Source: Fodinibius sp051746985
GTDB taxonomy: Bacteria > Bacteroidota > Rhodothermia > Balneolales > Balneolaceae
Direction of reading: 5' to 3'
Assembly: GCA_051746985.1 (NCBI GenBank)
Contig: JBNJFP010000008.1
Coordinates: 1-64,000 of the forward strand
DNA length: 64,000 bases
A model generated the notes under the pieces. The model saw only the letters and a list, made by a program, of their open reading frames with translations. It was not told the origin of the DNA and did not search any database. Every line of letters begins with the position of its first letter. Within the stretch, counting starts at the first letter, position 1. Of this stretch, positions 18,421 to 27,164 are shown piece by piece. The translations under genes and the position numbers were made by a program.

Positions 18421-18584
18421 AAATTGGCTGGTTATGTAAGATAGTTCTAAGTTTTTTTTACAAAATGTATCTTATTCTATAAATTCCATCTATTTAAAAA
18501 TATATGTAATAGTTGATTCTATCATCGCTAAGGGAGAAAACCAATACTATTCATATCGAAACCTTAATAAATTCATCATCAATT

Positions 18585-19685
18585 ATGAGACACTTGAAAA
18601 AACTTGTCGTTTTCGTATTACTAATATTCGTTGGCCTTTCCTGCTCTGATTCTGCAACCGATCCCAATTCAGATGATGATCCATCTGATGATAATGGAGA
18701 TGATCCCACAGAAGAAGTAACTGTGGATGATGATATTGATAATATCGAATCTGCAGTAGGTGCAACCATTACTTCGTTGGAGAATTTGAGAGATGGAGAG
18801 TTTACAGCGAATATGGAAACGTTTATGAACTCAGAATCCAGTTATAAAATTGGATCGGGGCTGGAAGCAATACTCGATACGGAATCAATAGAGAGCAATA
18901 GACGATTTGATTTTAATGCCCATACCGGAGTTTATTCTTGGCAGTCAGATACAGAAGAGTGGAGCGAGACCTCTGAATCCGACAACATCATTTTTGAGTT
19001 TCCGTCGTCGCAAATTGTTGAGTCAAACGATATGATATTTGAGATCAGTGAATATTCTGATTCAGAAACAACCATTGATGGCGAGCAATATTATTTACCA
19101 ACACGTATTCAGTCGCAATTAGAAAATGAAGGCGACCTGATTTTTGGATTTAACCTAAATGAGCTTGAATATTCCAGCAATGATCTTCCGCTTCCTAACA
19201 CTTTGGACCTTGAAATAATTACGGCACCGCTGACACATGCAATAACTTTTAGTCAGGATAATAATACCGAGTTTTCCTTTTCTTTTGATCTGCTGGAAGA
19301 TGATGAGTTAGCGGCGGGTATTGCATTGAATTTGGAAGTAGCTCATGATGATTACAGTTCTCTTCAAGAGGAGGATTTAGAAAATCTTGCGGCAACGTTA
19401 CAGTTTTCTGATGATTTATCCGTTGATGCTGAAATGGAGCTTGGATCGCTTTTAACAGCAGAAAATCCGACAGAAGATGACATCAATAGCTTATTTACCG
19501 CAGAAGTATTATACGAAGATTCAAAAATTGCAGATTTAGAATATTCCGAAGAGGAAGATACCTTTATTCTTATTTACAGAGATGGATCTTCTGAACCTAT
19601 TGATCAATATTATGAGGATTTCTCAAAAGATATTGAAAAAGCATATTCTAACTTAGATAAAGAGTGGATTGATATTCAGGATTAA
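18585..19685 (+). CDS. Unknown lipoprotein with Asp-rich linker
   Basis: Predicted lipoprotein of 366 residues. I use ATG 18585 rather than the longer TTG frame at 18513, because it gives a clean lipoprotein signal: MRHLKKLVVFVLLIFVGLSC with Cys20 as the lipidated residue. An acidic low-complexity linker rich in Asp and Pro (about 28-48) follows, then a body of alternating polar/hydrophobic strands rich in Glu, Asp and Ser. No domain is recognised. The DNA is noticeably more AT-rich than its neighbours. The next gene starts inside its last codons (17-base overlap), so the two are translationally linked and probably act together at the outer membrane. Confidence 0.75.
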   Translation: MRHLKKLVVFVLLIFVGLSCSDSATDPNSDDDPSDDNGDDPTEEVTVDDDIDNIESAVGATITSLENLRDGEFTANMETFMNSESSYKIGSGLEAILDTESIESNRRFDFNAHTGVYSWQSDTEEWSETSESDNIIFEFPSSQIVESNDMIFEISEYSDSETTIDGEQYYLPTRIQSQLENEGDLIFGFNLNELEYSSNDLPLPNTLDLEIITAPLTHAITFSQDNNTEFSFSFDLLEDDELAAGIALNLEVAHDDYSSLQEEDLENLAATLQFSDDLSVDAEMELGSLLTAENPTEDDINSLFTAEVLYEDSKIADLEYSEEEDTFILIYRDGSSEPIDQYYEDFSKDIEKAYSNLDKEWIDIQD

Positions 19686-20256
19686 TGTTGTTCGTATAGT
19701 TTTTATAACTACAATTTTGGTTGCTATTCAGGTAACAGAATCTACTGCCCAAACTGCGGTGGATTCTGTTGCTTTTTTAAAGCACCAAGTTGGATTTAAT
19801 GCCACCCAAACGATTCGATTATTTGAGGATCAATCGACAAATAATTTTGAGCTCCATTATCGCTATAAGGTAAATCCGGGCACTTCACTGCGATCGGGTA
19901 TTAACTATAGTTATGATTCCAGTGACGGGGGGCAACTTTCTGCTGATATGAAAGCTGGAATTGATAAACGATTTAAAAAAAGTGATCACTGGCGATTCTA
20001 TTCTGGTGTTGATCTTGTTGGGGGGATCCGGACTATTTCTAACAGTTCACGAAAGAATTATCGAATAGGAGTTGTCCCATTTTTTGGAGCGATATACTAT
20101 CTGGATGAACATTTTTCTATTTCTACAGAGCCCGCACTTTTGGCACAAGTACGTCGATTTAAAAATGAGGACAGTTTCAACCCCGATAACTCTAAATGGT
20201 GGTTTGAAATGGAGTTAGTAAATGTGGGACAGATTATCATCGGAATCCATTTTTAG
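19669..20256 (+). CDS. Probable outer-membrane beta-barrel protein, unknown
   Basis: Protein of 195 residues with a signal peptide (hydrophobic 8-22, cleavage after STAQ). The mature part has alternating amphipathic strands with aromatic ends (FELHYRYKV, WRFYSGVDLVGGIR, FEMELVNVGQIIIGIHF), and the final residue is Phe, as in many outer-membrane barrels. Start is TTG 19669, overlapping the upstream lipoprotein gene by 17 bases; no ATG or GTG precedes the signal region in frame. The small size suggests an 8-stranded barrel. Partner and function are unknown beyond likely association with the upstream lipoprotein. Confidence 0.65.
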   Translation: MIFRINVVRIVFITTILVAIQVTESTAQTAVDSVAFLKHQVGFNATQTIRLFEDQSTNNFELHYRYKVNPGTSLRSGINYSYDSSDGGQLSADMKAGIDKRFKKSDHWRFYSGVDLVGGIRTISNSSRKNYRIGVVPFFGAIYYLDEHFSISTEPALLAQVRRFKNEDSFNPDNSKWWFEMELVNVGQIIIGIHF

Positions 20257-20288
20257 AAAACTTTTAACGTTTTGTCTGATTCCAAAAT

Positions 20289-21917
20289 TTATTCATGAAT
20301 ATAAAAAGAGGGATTTTTATCCTGCTTGTGTCGATCACGATCTATTTTTTGTTGATACATTCGCTCAACGTCTTTAAGGGTATCCGCATCTTTGGGTCCT
20401 AAATCCCAGCGAATAGCTTTAAATCGGGGTAACCGTAGCGAATAGTTTGCTTTAGTACGGTTGTTAACCTGGATATCATCAAACTCAAGCTCAACCACAA
20501 TTTCGGGGATAAGTCCGAGTGTGGGGCCATATTTTTCGACTGCCAAATCCTTAATGCGCTCATTGAGTTGCTTCATTTCTTGATCCGTATAACCGCCGTA
20601 CGCTTTCCCTATGGGGATGAATTCTTCTTCATAGCGTTCATCTTCGGCAACCCGAATGCCCAGTGTAAAATCAGAATAATAACCCCCTCGTTTGCCAGAG
20701 CCGGCATGAGCATACATTACCACCGTATCGAGGGTGCCGCCCGGCTTTTTGACTTTGAGCCACGACTTGCGACGTTGACCATATTCGTACGTGCTATCAG
20801 CTTTTTTGAGCATAAGTCCCTCATTACCATGCGCCAAAGCACGTTCAAAAAGTTTATCCACATGGTTATGGTTCTGCACGGGAAATTGGTTGGTAATTGG
20901 GATGTCGTACTGATTAGAAAGCTGCTCTAACAGCTGTCGCCGATCCCTGAGTGTGTGCTCAAAAATGGGATCAGTACTATGGTAGAGAAGGTCGTAGGAA
21001 ATAAATAACGTAGGATATTTCTCTAACATTTTTTTGCCCGGTTTTTTACGTCCCATTCGTTTCTGCAGGAGTTGAAAAGGCAGGATCTCATCATTTTTAT
21101 ACACACATATTTCACCATCCAAAACGAGATCGGGCAGATCTTTATTCAGGAAAAACTGGACAATTTCAGGAAAAGAATGTGTGATGTCATTTAGGTCACG
21201 GGAATAAATTTCTACCTGTTGACCACTGACGTGCACCTGTGCTCGCATGCCGTCGAACTTTTCCTCGGCAATATATCCATCCAAATTGTCTATGGCACGA
21301 CTTTCAATGGGAGAAGCCAGCATAAATGAGAGCGGATGAAATAGCTTGAATGTAGCTTCCTTCAAACTTTCATTTTTGCATAATACAGCCGCTTTTTCGA
21401 CGCTGCCGGTAATCATGTGGGCGTAGCGAACATCATCAACATTTTTATTAAAAGCTTGAGCCAGAGATGAAATAACACTTTTTGTTTCAAAGCCGATGCG
21501 AAGTGAGCCGCGCGTCATAATGCGGATAAAGAATTTTATTTCAACGGGCGTCATCTGTTTCCAGGCATAACTAAGGATCTCTTGCTTGTCAGCTCGGGAA
21601 GAAACGTTGCGGATATCCTCGTAGATCGCTTCAACTTCTTGGAGCGTTAAATTTTTGGGGTTGCGCTTTCTGCGAGCTGCTTCAATATTATTCATCAGCT
21701 TTTCAATGGCCTCCGAAGCACTGCCCAAGCCCGTTTTGCATGGCTTGAAAACCTTCTCGTAGTTAATCTCACAGAATTTGGCTGCGCAGGTCGAGTATGT
21801 TCGGCTACCTACCGTGGCTCGCTTACCGGATATCGATGAAAAAGCCCCTTCTCCTAAAAACCGGGCTGCCAGTTGTAAGTTGTTTTCTTCAAGTGATCGG
21901 AAATAATCAGCACATAA
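20289..21917 (-). CDS. ATP-dependent DNA ligase (5' end lost in gap)
   Basis: About 542 residues of a multidomain ATP-dependent DNA ligase are visible. The DNA-binding N-domain is at the start (KKVFKP-like region, then LRIGFETKSVI). The adenylation domain has the nucleotidyl Lys in EEKFDGMRAQ, followed by DGEI, and EGLMLKK, then KVKKPGG (motif V). The OB domain ends RLPRFKAIRWD. It seals nicks using ATP and belongs to the repair set with Lhr, PdeM and the exonuclease. The N-terminus lies in the 100-N gap, so whether it is a separate gene or the C-terminal half of an exonuclease-ligase fusion cannot be decided. Confidence 0.85.
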   Translation of the reverse strand, partial: LCADYFRSLEENNLQLAARFLGEGAFSSISGKRATVGSRTYSTCAAKFCEINYEKVFKPCKTGLGSASEAIEKLMNNIEAARRKRNPKNLTLQEVEAIYEDIRNVSSRADKQEILSYAWKQMTPVEIKFFIRIMTRGSLRIGFETKSVISSLAQAFNKNVDDVRYAHMITGSVEKAAVLCKNESLKEATFKLFHPLSFMLASPIESRAIDNLDGYIAEEKFDGMRAQVHVSGQQVEIYSRDLNDITHSFPEIVQFFLNKDLPDLVLDGEICVYKNDEILPFQLLQKRMGRKKPGKKMLEKYPTLFISYDLLYHSTDPIFEHTLRDRRQLLEQLSNQYDIPITNQFPVQNHNHVDKLFERALAHGNEGLMLKKADSTYEYGQRRKSWLKVKKPGGTLDTVVMYAHAGSGKRGGYYSDFTLGIRVAEDERYEEEFIPIGKAYGGYTDQEMKQLNERIKDLAVEKYGPTLGLIPEIVVELEFDDIQVNNRTKANYSLRLPRFKAIRWDLGPKDADTLKDVERMYQQKIDRDRHKQDKNPSFYIHE

Positions 21918-22017
21918 NNNNNNNNNNNNNNNNNNNNNNNNNNNNNNNNNNNNNNNNNNNNNNNNNNNNNNNNNNNNNNNNNNNNNNNNNNNNNNNNNNN
22001 NNNNNNNNNNNNNNNNN
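21918..22017. other. Assembly gap (100 N) between ligase and exonuclease
   Basis: Exactly 100 Ns, a placeholder of unknown true length. The upstream exonuclease and downstream ligase happen to be in the same frame across it, giving an apparent 857-residue protein. The missing exonuclease C-terminus (usually some 45-50 residues past the SDH motif) plus the missing ligase N-terminus would need more than 33 codons if these are separate genes. Confidence 0.95.
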
Positions 22018-22862
22018 AGTTCAAAAAAATCGAGATGATCAGAGAGCGGAATAAGTTTGTGTACGGTAAGCTGACTTCGAGTAGCTTCACGGGTTGCCCA
22101 TCCCGAGCAGTAGGCAATGCGTTTGTTGCGGATATTGGAAGCAAAACCGTTGTTGAGGGCCGAGTTTGTGGTAATTAGTATTTTTCCTTCACACGTATCG
22201 CGATTATATGGTTCGTAGTCTCCTAAATTGATGCCGGCTTCCTCATATACATCGCACATTTTATAGCCGGCCCCGTGGATTTGTACTTTGTGTTTTAGCG
22301 GTGCCAGCATGTGCATTACCTCTTGTGCCTTGCCTAAATTATAGGCCAGAAAAACGGGTGTGGCATTCTCATTCAGCGTGTTTTGAGCAAAAGAACGAAT
22401 TTCGCGTGCGAGGGTTTCGTGGGAATCCCATTTATAAATGGGCAGGGCAAAAGTAGCTTCGGTAATAAAATGATCGACCTGCCGGGGAATGGAGAATCCC
22501 TCTGAAGCGGGTGATGGAGGCGTTCGGTAATCGCCGGTATAAAGAATCGATCCCTCATCTGATTCCACAAAAACCATGGCCGAGCCTAAAATATGTCCCG
22601 CCGGATAGAGCGTTACCCGAGCATTTTTAATTTTTATAGGGTCGCCAAAATCCAGAACGGTAGCATTGCCCTTGTAGCCACGACGCTGCATCAGCTTTAG
22701 GGTATTGGGGGAACAGTACACGCTGCTGTTTCGGTTGCGCGGCATGTGATCAGCGTGGGCGTGCGAAATGAAGGTGTGCTGCGTATCGGTGCCGCTGTAG
22801 TCGAAGCCAATGTTAAAATCGGGAAGCAGAATACCATGATATCCCGCTTTGGTTATTTTCAT
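22018..22862 (-). CDS. Ligase-associated MBL-fold/beta-CASP exonuclease (3' end lost in gap)
   Basis: First 281 residues of a metallo-beta-lactamase/beta-CASP nuclease related to Artemis and CPSF73. The zinc motif HAHADH is at about residues 33-38; YTGDYR (about 93-98) supplies the next metal ligand. The beta-CASP region carries AYNLGKAQEVM, and LSDHLDF precedes the gap. Such exonucleases accompany the Lhr-PdeM-ligase set and are thought to process DNA ends. Its start overlaps the upstream membrane protein gene by 4 bases, indicating coupling. See the gap and ligase entries for the fusion question. Confidence 0.85.
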
Positions 22863-23296
22863 GTGGGTGGTTGTCGAAGTATTACAAAGTATGCCAGCAG
22901 CAATAACGCAAAGCCCACTGCCACCATTATGGCACCGCTTCTTTTGATGGTATTCGGCAGTTGGTTACTACTTTTGATGATTTTGCGATAGTGCTCCCAG
23001 CGGACCAGTTGAAGTCCGCCAATATACACAAGTATTAAACTCCAAATGCTGAATAGAAGTTCGATCCATGAGAAAGGCATAAACGACAAAACGAGTCCCG
23101 GCAGGGTGAACAGCAGTAAGTATTTTAATATCCTTATAAATAGCGCAGGGGGTTTATCCTGGCTGGCTTTATGTAACAGATATGCAACGAACTGTTGTTT
23201 TTTAAGGGTTAGGTATCCACCACCACCAATAAAAAGTAAGGCTAATATTGAATAATAAAGGGTGAACCATTTTGCGGCAAAGTTCTCCAGATCCAT
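22859..23296 (-). CDS. Small membrane protein, unknown
   Basis: Protein of 145 residues with four hydrophobic segments (about 10-28, 54-70, 75-97 and 118-138) and short polar loops. No conserved catalytic motif is visible. It lies 7 bases downstream of terC and overlaps the exonuclease start by 4 bases, so the three genes likely share a transcript. Any link to DNA repair rests only on position. Confidence 0.65.
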   Translation of the reverse strand: MDLENFAAKWFTLYYSILALLFIGGGGYLTLKKQQFVAYLLHKASQDKPPALFIRILKYLLLFTLPGLVLSFMPFSWIELLFSIWSLILVYIGGLQLVRWEHYRKIIKSSNQLPNTIKRSGAIMVAVGFALLLLAYFVILRQPPT

Positions 23297-23303
23297 AGTC
23301 AGG

Positions 23304-24251
23304 TTATTCGTCTGGCATGTTTTCTACTTTAACAGGGGTATCTTCTTTGGGATACATGATAGAGGCAATTACGGATAGGATAAGTGCCCCGGCCACAAAT
23401 CCTAATGCGTAGGGGGTGGGAATATGATAGATATCGGCAAGTAACATTTTAATGCCCACAAAAACGAGGATGGATGAGAGTCCGTAGTGCAGGTAGTGGA
23501 ACAGCCTCATGATACCGGATACGGCAAAGTAAAGGGCCCGTAATCCTAAAATCGCAAAAGCATTGGAGCTGTAGATAATGAATTCGTCGCGGGTAATAGC
23601 CAAGATAGCCGGGATAGAATCGAGGGCAAAAACCAGGTCCGTAGTTTCTATAACGACGAGTACTATAAAAAGGGGCGTTGCTATGAGTTTGCCCATCCGG
23701 CGGATAAAAAACTTAGAACCATGGTAGCTTTTGGTCGTGGGGATGAAGCGCCGCACCAATTTAAGAATTGGGTTTCGTTCGGGGTGGACTTCCTTGTCTT
23801 TGTCGAGGGCCAGTTTGATGCCGGTAAAGATGAGAAAGCCCCCAAAGATGTAGATAATCCAGTGGAAGCGTTCGATGAGAGCAACCCCGGTAAAGATAAA
23901 AAATAGCCGCATAACCAGCGCTCCAAAGATCCCCCAGAAAAGAACCTTGTGCTGAAATTCGGCGGGTACTTTGAAGTAGGAAAATACCAGCAGAAAAACG
24001 AAAATATTATCGACACTGAGTGATTTTTCAATCAGGTAGCCAGTATAATAATCGAGGGCGGTCTGTGAGCCCATGTAGTAATATACACCAATGCCAAAGA
24101 TAAGAGCGAGTACAATCCAAATGCCGGTCCAGTAAAGTGCTTCTTTGATGCTGACGGCTTCGTCTTCTTTGTGAAGAACAACCAGATCAACGATGAGCAT
24201 CGTAAGGATGAACACGTTAAATACTGTCCATAATAAGATGGAGTGATCCAC
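23304..24251 (-). CDS. TerC family integral membrane protein
   Basis: Protein of 315 residues with about nine membrane segments, of the TerC/Alx family, which is implicated in Mn2+ and other metal homeostasis and tellurite resistance. The family signature EKSLSVDNIFVFLLVF (about residues 73-88) and the second acidic segment ETTDLVFALDSIPAILAI (about 200-218) are present. The start is GTG at 24251, with DHSILLW following. No Mn riboswitch-like structure was noticed in the 85 bases before it. It sits downstream of oxyR on the same strand, which fits a metal/oxidative-stress theme. Confidence 0.9.
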   Translation of the reverse strand: MDHSILLWTVFNVFILTMLIVDLVVLHKEDEAVSIKEALYWTGIWIVLALIFGIGVYYYMGSQTALDYYTGYLIEKSLSVDNIFVFLLVFSYFKVPAEFQHKVLFWGIFGALVMRLFFIFTGVALIERFHWIIYIFGGFLIFTGIKLALDKDKEVHPERNPILKLVRRFIPTTKSYHGSKFFIRRMGKLIATPLFIVLVVIETTDLVFALDSIPAILAITRDEFIIYSSNAFAILGLRALYFAVSGIMRLFHYLHYGLSSILVFVGIKMLLADIYHIPTPYALGFVAGALILSVIASIMYPKEDTPVKVENMPDE

Positions 24252-24336
24252 GAGAATACAAATTTTGAGATTTGTAAATAAGCCTCAAAGGTAGGGATTC
24301 TGTGACAGAATTAATAGCCTACAGCCCCATCCAAAG

Positions 24337-25275
24337 TTACTCTACCAACAGCCCTTCGTCCTCTTTTTTGAGCTCTTCGGGGATGGAGTTCATGATCTCT
24401 TTTTTAAATGCGGCGATGATATTTTTTTTCAGGTATTCGCGACCATAGACAATGCGTACTTTTCGACGTGGTACGGGATCGTCAAACTGACGCAGATGAG
24501 CTTTGGCACACTGCTCATTAATTTGATTTTTTGCCAGGTAAGGCAGCAGGGTCATTCCAAAATCTTGTTCCACCAGCTGTTTTAATGTTTCCAGATTGCC
24601 GCTTTCGAACTCAACCTTAGGATCGTCAAGTTTATTTTTCCGAAATTTTTTGCACAGTTTAACCGTTTGATCCCGAAAACAATGACCCTCGTTGAGTAGC
24701 CATAAATTAGCAACTTCCAGATCATTGATCGTGAGACGCTCTTTTTTTGCCAATGGGTGATTACGGGATACATAGCCCATAAATGGCTCGTAATAAAGAT
24801 CTTCTTCAAAAATATTTCCACGTTCAACAGGGGTGGCAATAATGCCGATATCCAGATAGTCCTGATTAAGCAGATCTAACAGTTTATCAGTAACAACTTC
24901 CTCAAATATCAGGTGTACTTCGGGATATTTTTCTCGGAACGTTCGTAGAAAAAGGGGGAGCAGGTATGGGGCTACCGTAGGAATGATGCCAATGCGAAAA
25001 GTGCCCCGCAGCTCGTCATCCGTCAGTGAGGCAAGGTCTTCAATATGCTTGGATTGTTTGATAATTTTTTTGGCTTCGGCAATGATCTTTTCACCAATTT
25101 CAGTAGGGATTACCGGAGACTTTGATCGATCAAAAATTGTTACGCCCAGCTCATCTTCGAGCTTGTGAATTTGCATGCTAAGGGTGGGCTGGGTGACGTA
25201 CGATTTTTCTGCCGCTGTGGCAAAATGGCGGTAGCGGTCAACAGCAATGATATATGAAAGTTGTGTGAGGGTCAT
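24337..25275 (-). CDS. oxyR: LysR-type peroxide regulator OxyR
   Basis: LysR-family regulator of 312 residues. The N-terminal winged helix-turn-helix covers about residues 1-60 (ATAAEKSYVTQPTLSMQI). In the effector domain the segment EGHCFRDQTVKLC places cysteines at 199 and 208, the same spacing and numbering as the redox pair of E. coli OxyR, which forms a disulfide on exposure to hydrogen peroxide. It probably controls antioxidant genes elsewhere; none is adjacent. It is divergent from acyP across 171 bases, where I could not identify a convincing OxyR site. Terc lies immediately downstream. Confidence 0.88.
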   Translation of the reverse strand: MTLTQLSYIIAVDRYRHFATAAEKSYVTQPTLSMQIHKLEDELGVTIFDRSKSPVIPTEIGEKIIAEAKKIIKQSKHIEDLASLTDDELRGTFRIGIIPTVAPYLLPLFLRTFREKYPEVHLIFEEVVTDKLLDLLNQDYLDIGIIATPVERGNIFEEDLYYEPFMGYVSRNHPLAKKERLTINDLEVANLWLLNEGHCFRDQTVKLCKKFRKNKLDDPKVEFESGNLETLKQLVEQDFGMTLLPYLAKNQINEQCAKAHLRQFDDPVPRRKVRIVYGREYLKKNIIAAFKKEIMNSIPEELKKEDEGLLVE

Positions 25276-25446
25276 AACTAAACGTAGTTGAAAGCAAAAT
25301 TTGGTACAATTTATTTGATGGAATTATACAAACTTTAGAACTTTAATTCGTGAAAGTTCGAGATTTCCTTTCAGATTAGTACATTAGCCGTGAATCGTTA
25401 AACAATTGAGAGTAAACGAAATAACAAAAGTATAGCTACTTAAATT

Positions 25447-25722
25447 ATGCAACAAGCGCATGTATTTATCGAAGGACGGGTACAAGGAGTTGGATTTCGT
25501 CATTTTGCACAAGTTAATGCCGAAGAAGTGGGTGTTTTTGGATGGGTGAAAAATTTGCCCGATGGCAGAGTGGAAGCCGTTTTTGCTGGACCGATAGACC
25601 ATATCAGGGAGATGGTAAACCGTTGTGAGGAAGGTCCCGGGGCCAGCCGTGTGGATAATATTGATGTAACGGTTGAAGATGTGGATGAGGATTATGACGA
25701 TTTTGAGGTGCGTTATCACTAA
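25447..25722 (+). CDS. acyP: Acylphosphatase
   Basis: Small cytoplasmic enzyme of 91 residues that hydrolyses acyl phosphates. The phosphate cradle GRVQGVGFRHF includes catalytic Arg18 and the second motif GWVKNLPDG includes Asn36. Length and both motifs are standard. The C-terminus is unusually acidic (VEDVDEDYDDFEV). It is followed 8 bases later by thpR. Confidence 0.94.
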   Translation: MQQAHVFIEGRVQGVGFRHFAQVNAEEVGVFGWVKNLPDGRVEAVFAGPIDHIREMVNRCEEGPGASRVDNIDVTVEDVDEDYDDFEVRYH

Positions 25723-25730
25723 CTGTTTTT

Positions 25731-26273
25731 ATGCGATTATTTATTGCCATCCCGTTGCCCAAAGAGGTAAAACAGCAGTTGCTGCATTTGCAGCAGCCTA
25801 TTGAGGGGATACGCTGGCAACATCCTGAGCAGATGCATCTGACGCTAAAGTTTTTGGGCGAAGTTGACCAGCAAGAAACAGGGGAGTTGCTCAGTGCGTT
25901 AGTGAATATTGATCATCCCCGATTTATGATCTCTATAGAAGGAATGGGGGGCTTTCCTAAGAACAAACAACCCACAGTTATATGGGTGGGTCTCGAAGGG
26001 AATGAATTGCTCACGGGCCTTCACCAGAAGATCGAAGAAGCGTGTTGGGAAATTGGTATTGCCCCCGAACGGAGACCATACATACCGCATATAACCTTAG
26101 GACGCGTTAAGAACGGATCGAGGCAAGTGATTAACGCTTTTGTAAATCTGCACCAGAAGTTTTCTGTGGAAGCCGTGCCCGTCAACGAGTTTGTGTTGTA
26201 CCAAAGCGAGCTTCATCCCGATGGGGCCCGGCATTCGCGGATGCAGACATTTGCTCTTTCGGCAAATGGGTAG
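25731..26273 (+). CDS. thpR: RNA 2',3'-cyclic phosphodiesterase ThpR
   Basis: 2H phosphoesterase of 180 residues. The two HxTx motifs are HLTL (His36) and HITL (His120), spaced as in ThpR/LigT, which open 2',3'-cyclic phosphates at RNA ends. The start MRLFIAIPLP is typical. It directly follows acyP and probably shares its promoter. Confidence 0.92.
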   Translation: MRLFIAIPLPKEVKQQLLHLQQPIEGIRWQHPEQMHLTLKFLGEVDQQETGELLSALVNIDHPRFMISIEGMGGFPKNKQPTVIWVGLEGNELLTGLHQKIEEACWEIGIAPERRPYIPHITLGRVKNGSRQVINAFVNLHQKFSVEAVPVNEFVLYQSELHPDGARHSRMQTFALSANG

Positions 26274-26331
26274 CGCAGTTATTATTATCTTATCAAGCAA
26301 CAAATTACGATAATTCAATTTATAACAAAAC

Positions 26332-27156
26332 GTGCGAATCGTGCAGTCTGCCTTGTGGGTCGTTTTAAGTATAGTCATTGGTTATGGGTTACTGGTATTG
26401 TTGATGTATGTGATGCAATCGCAGATGGTGTATCATCCTCAAAAATCTATTTCTCATACCCCTGGTGATGTGGGGTTGACGTATGAAGATGTCACTTTTA
26501 CGACGGAAGATAATGTTAGGCTACATGGCTGGTACATTCCGGCTGATCATGCAAGGGCAACGGTACTCTATTTTCATGGCAATGCGGGAAACATATCCGG
26601 ACGCCTGCAAACCATTGAGTTATTGCATGGGATGGGATTAAATGTTTTAATTTTTGATTACCGGGGCTATGGCAAAAGCGAGGGACGTACTACCGAGGAG
26701 GGGACCTATAACGATGCGCAGGCAGCCTGGAATTACCTGATTTCGGAAAAGAATTTAGACGATGGCCAAATTGTAATCATGGGCCGTTCGCTGGGAGGGG
26801 CAGTTGCCTCTTGGCTTGCCGCCCGCACCGATCCCGTTGCAACAATACTGGAATCTACCTTTACTTCGGCCGCCGATTTAGGGGCTGAAATATATCCCTG
26901 GTTGCCGGTGCATCGGATAATGAAGTTCGATTATAATACGCTAAAGAATCTTAAACAGATTCAGTCGCCTGTTTTTATGGCTCATAGCAGGGATGATGGA
27001 GTAGTGCCCTATCATCACGGCAAAACCCTTTTTGAGGCGGCCGGGGATCCCAAGACCTTTGTGGAGCTGCGAGGTTCGCATGGTTCGGGCTTTTGGGAAA
27101 CGGGTGAAAAGTATCGGTCAGCATTGCAGCAGTTTCTTAATGAAAATGTAAAGTGA
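26332..27156 (+). CDS. Alpha/beta hydrolase, membrane-anchored (BEM46-like)
   Basis: Serine hydrolase of 274 residues with an N-terminal membrane anchor (about residues 5-28). The oxyanion region is FHGNAGN, the nucleophile elbow is GRSLGG (about 152-157), the acid is in SRDDGVVP and the base in GSHGSGF. This is the layout of the BEM46/ABHD13 family; the substrate is unknown. The start is GTG 26332. The next gene starts within or just after its stop codon. Confidence 0.85.
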   Translation: MRIVQSALWVVLSIVIGYGLLVLLMYVMQSQMVYHPQKSISHTPGDVGLTYEDVTFTTEDNVRLHGWYIPADHARATVLYFHGNAGNISGRLQTIELLHGMGLNVLIFDYRGYGKSEGRTTEEGTYNDAQAAWNYLISEKNLDDGQIVIMGRSLGGAVASWLAARTDPVATILESTFTSAADLGAEIYPWLPVHRIMKFDYNTLKNLKQIQSPVFMAHSRDDGVVPYHHGKTLFEAAGDPKTFVELRGSHGSGFWETGEKYRSALQQFLNENVK

Positions 27157-27164
27157 TAAAAACC

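Noticed and set aside
18513..18584. Upstream TTG start adding 24 residues to the lipoprotein
   Set aside because: The extra segment would bury the lipoprotein signal inside the protein; ATG 18585 gives a clean signal with Cys20.
25276..25446. OxyR binding site between oxyR and acyP
   Set aside because: No ATAG/CTAT-type repeated site could be found; the short GAAAG/CTTTC dyad is too weak to call.
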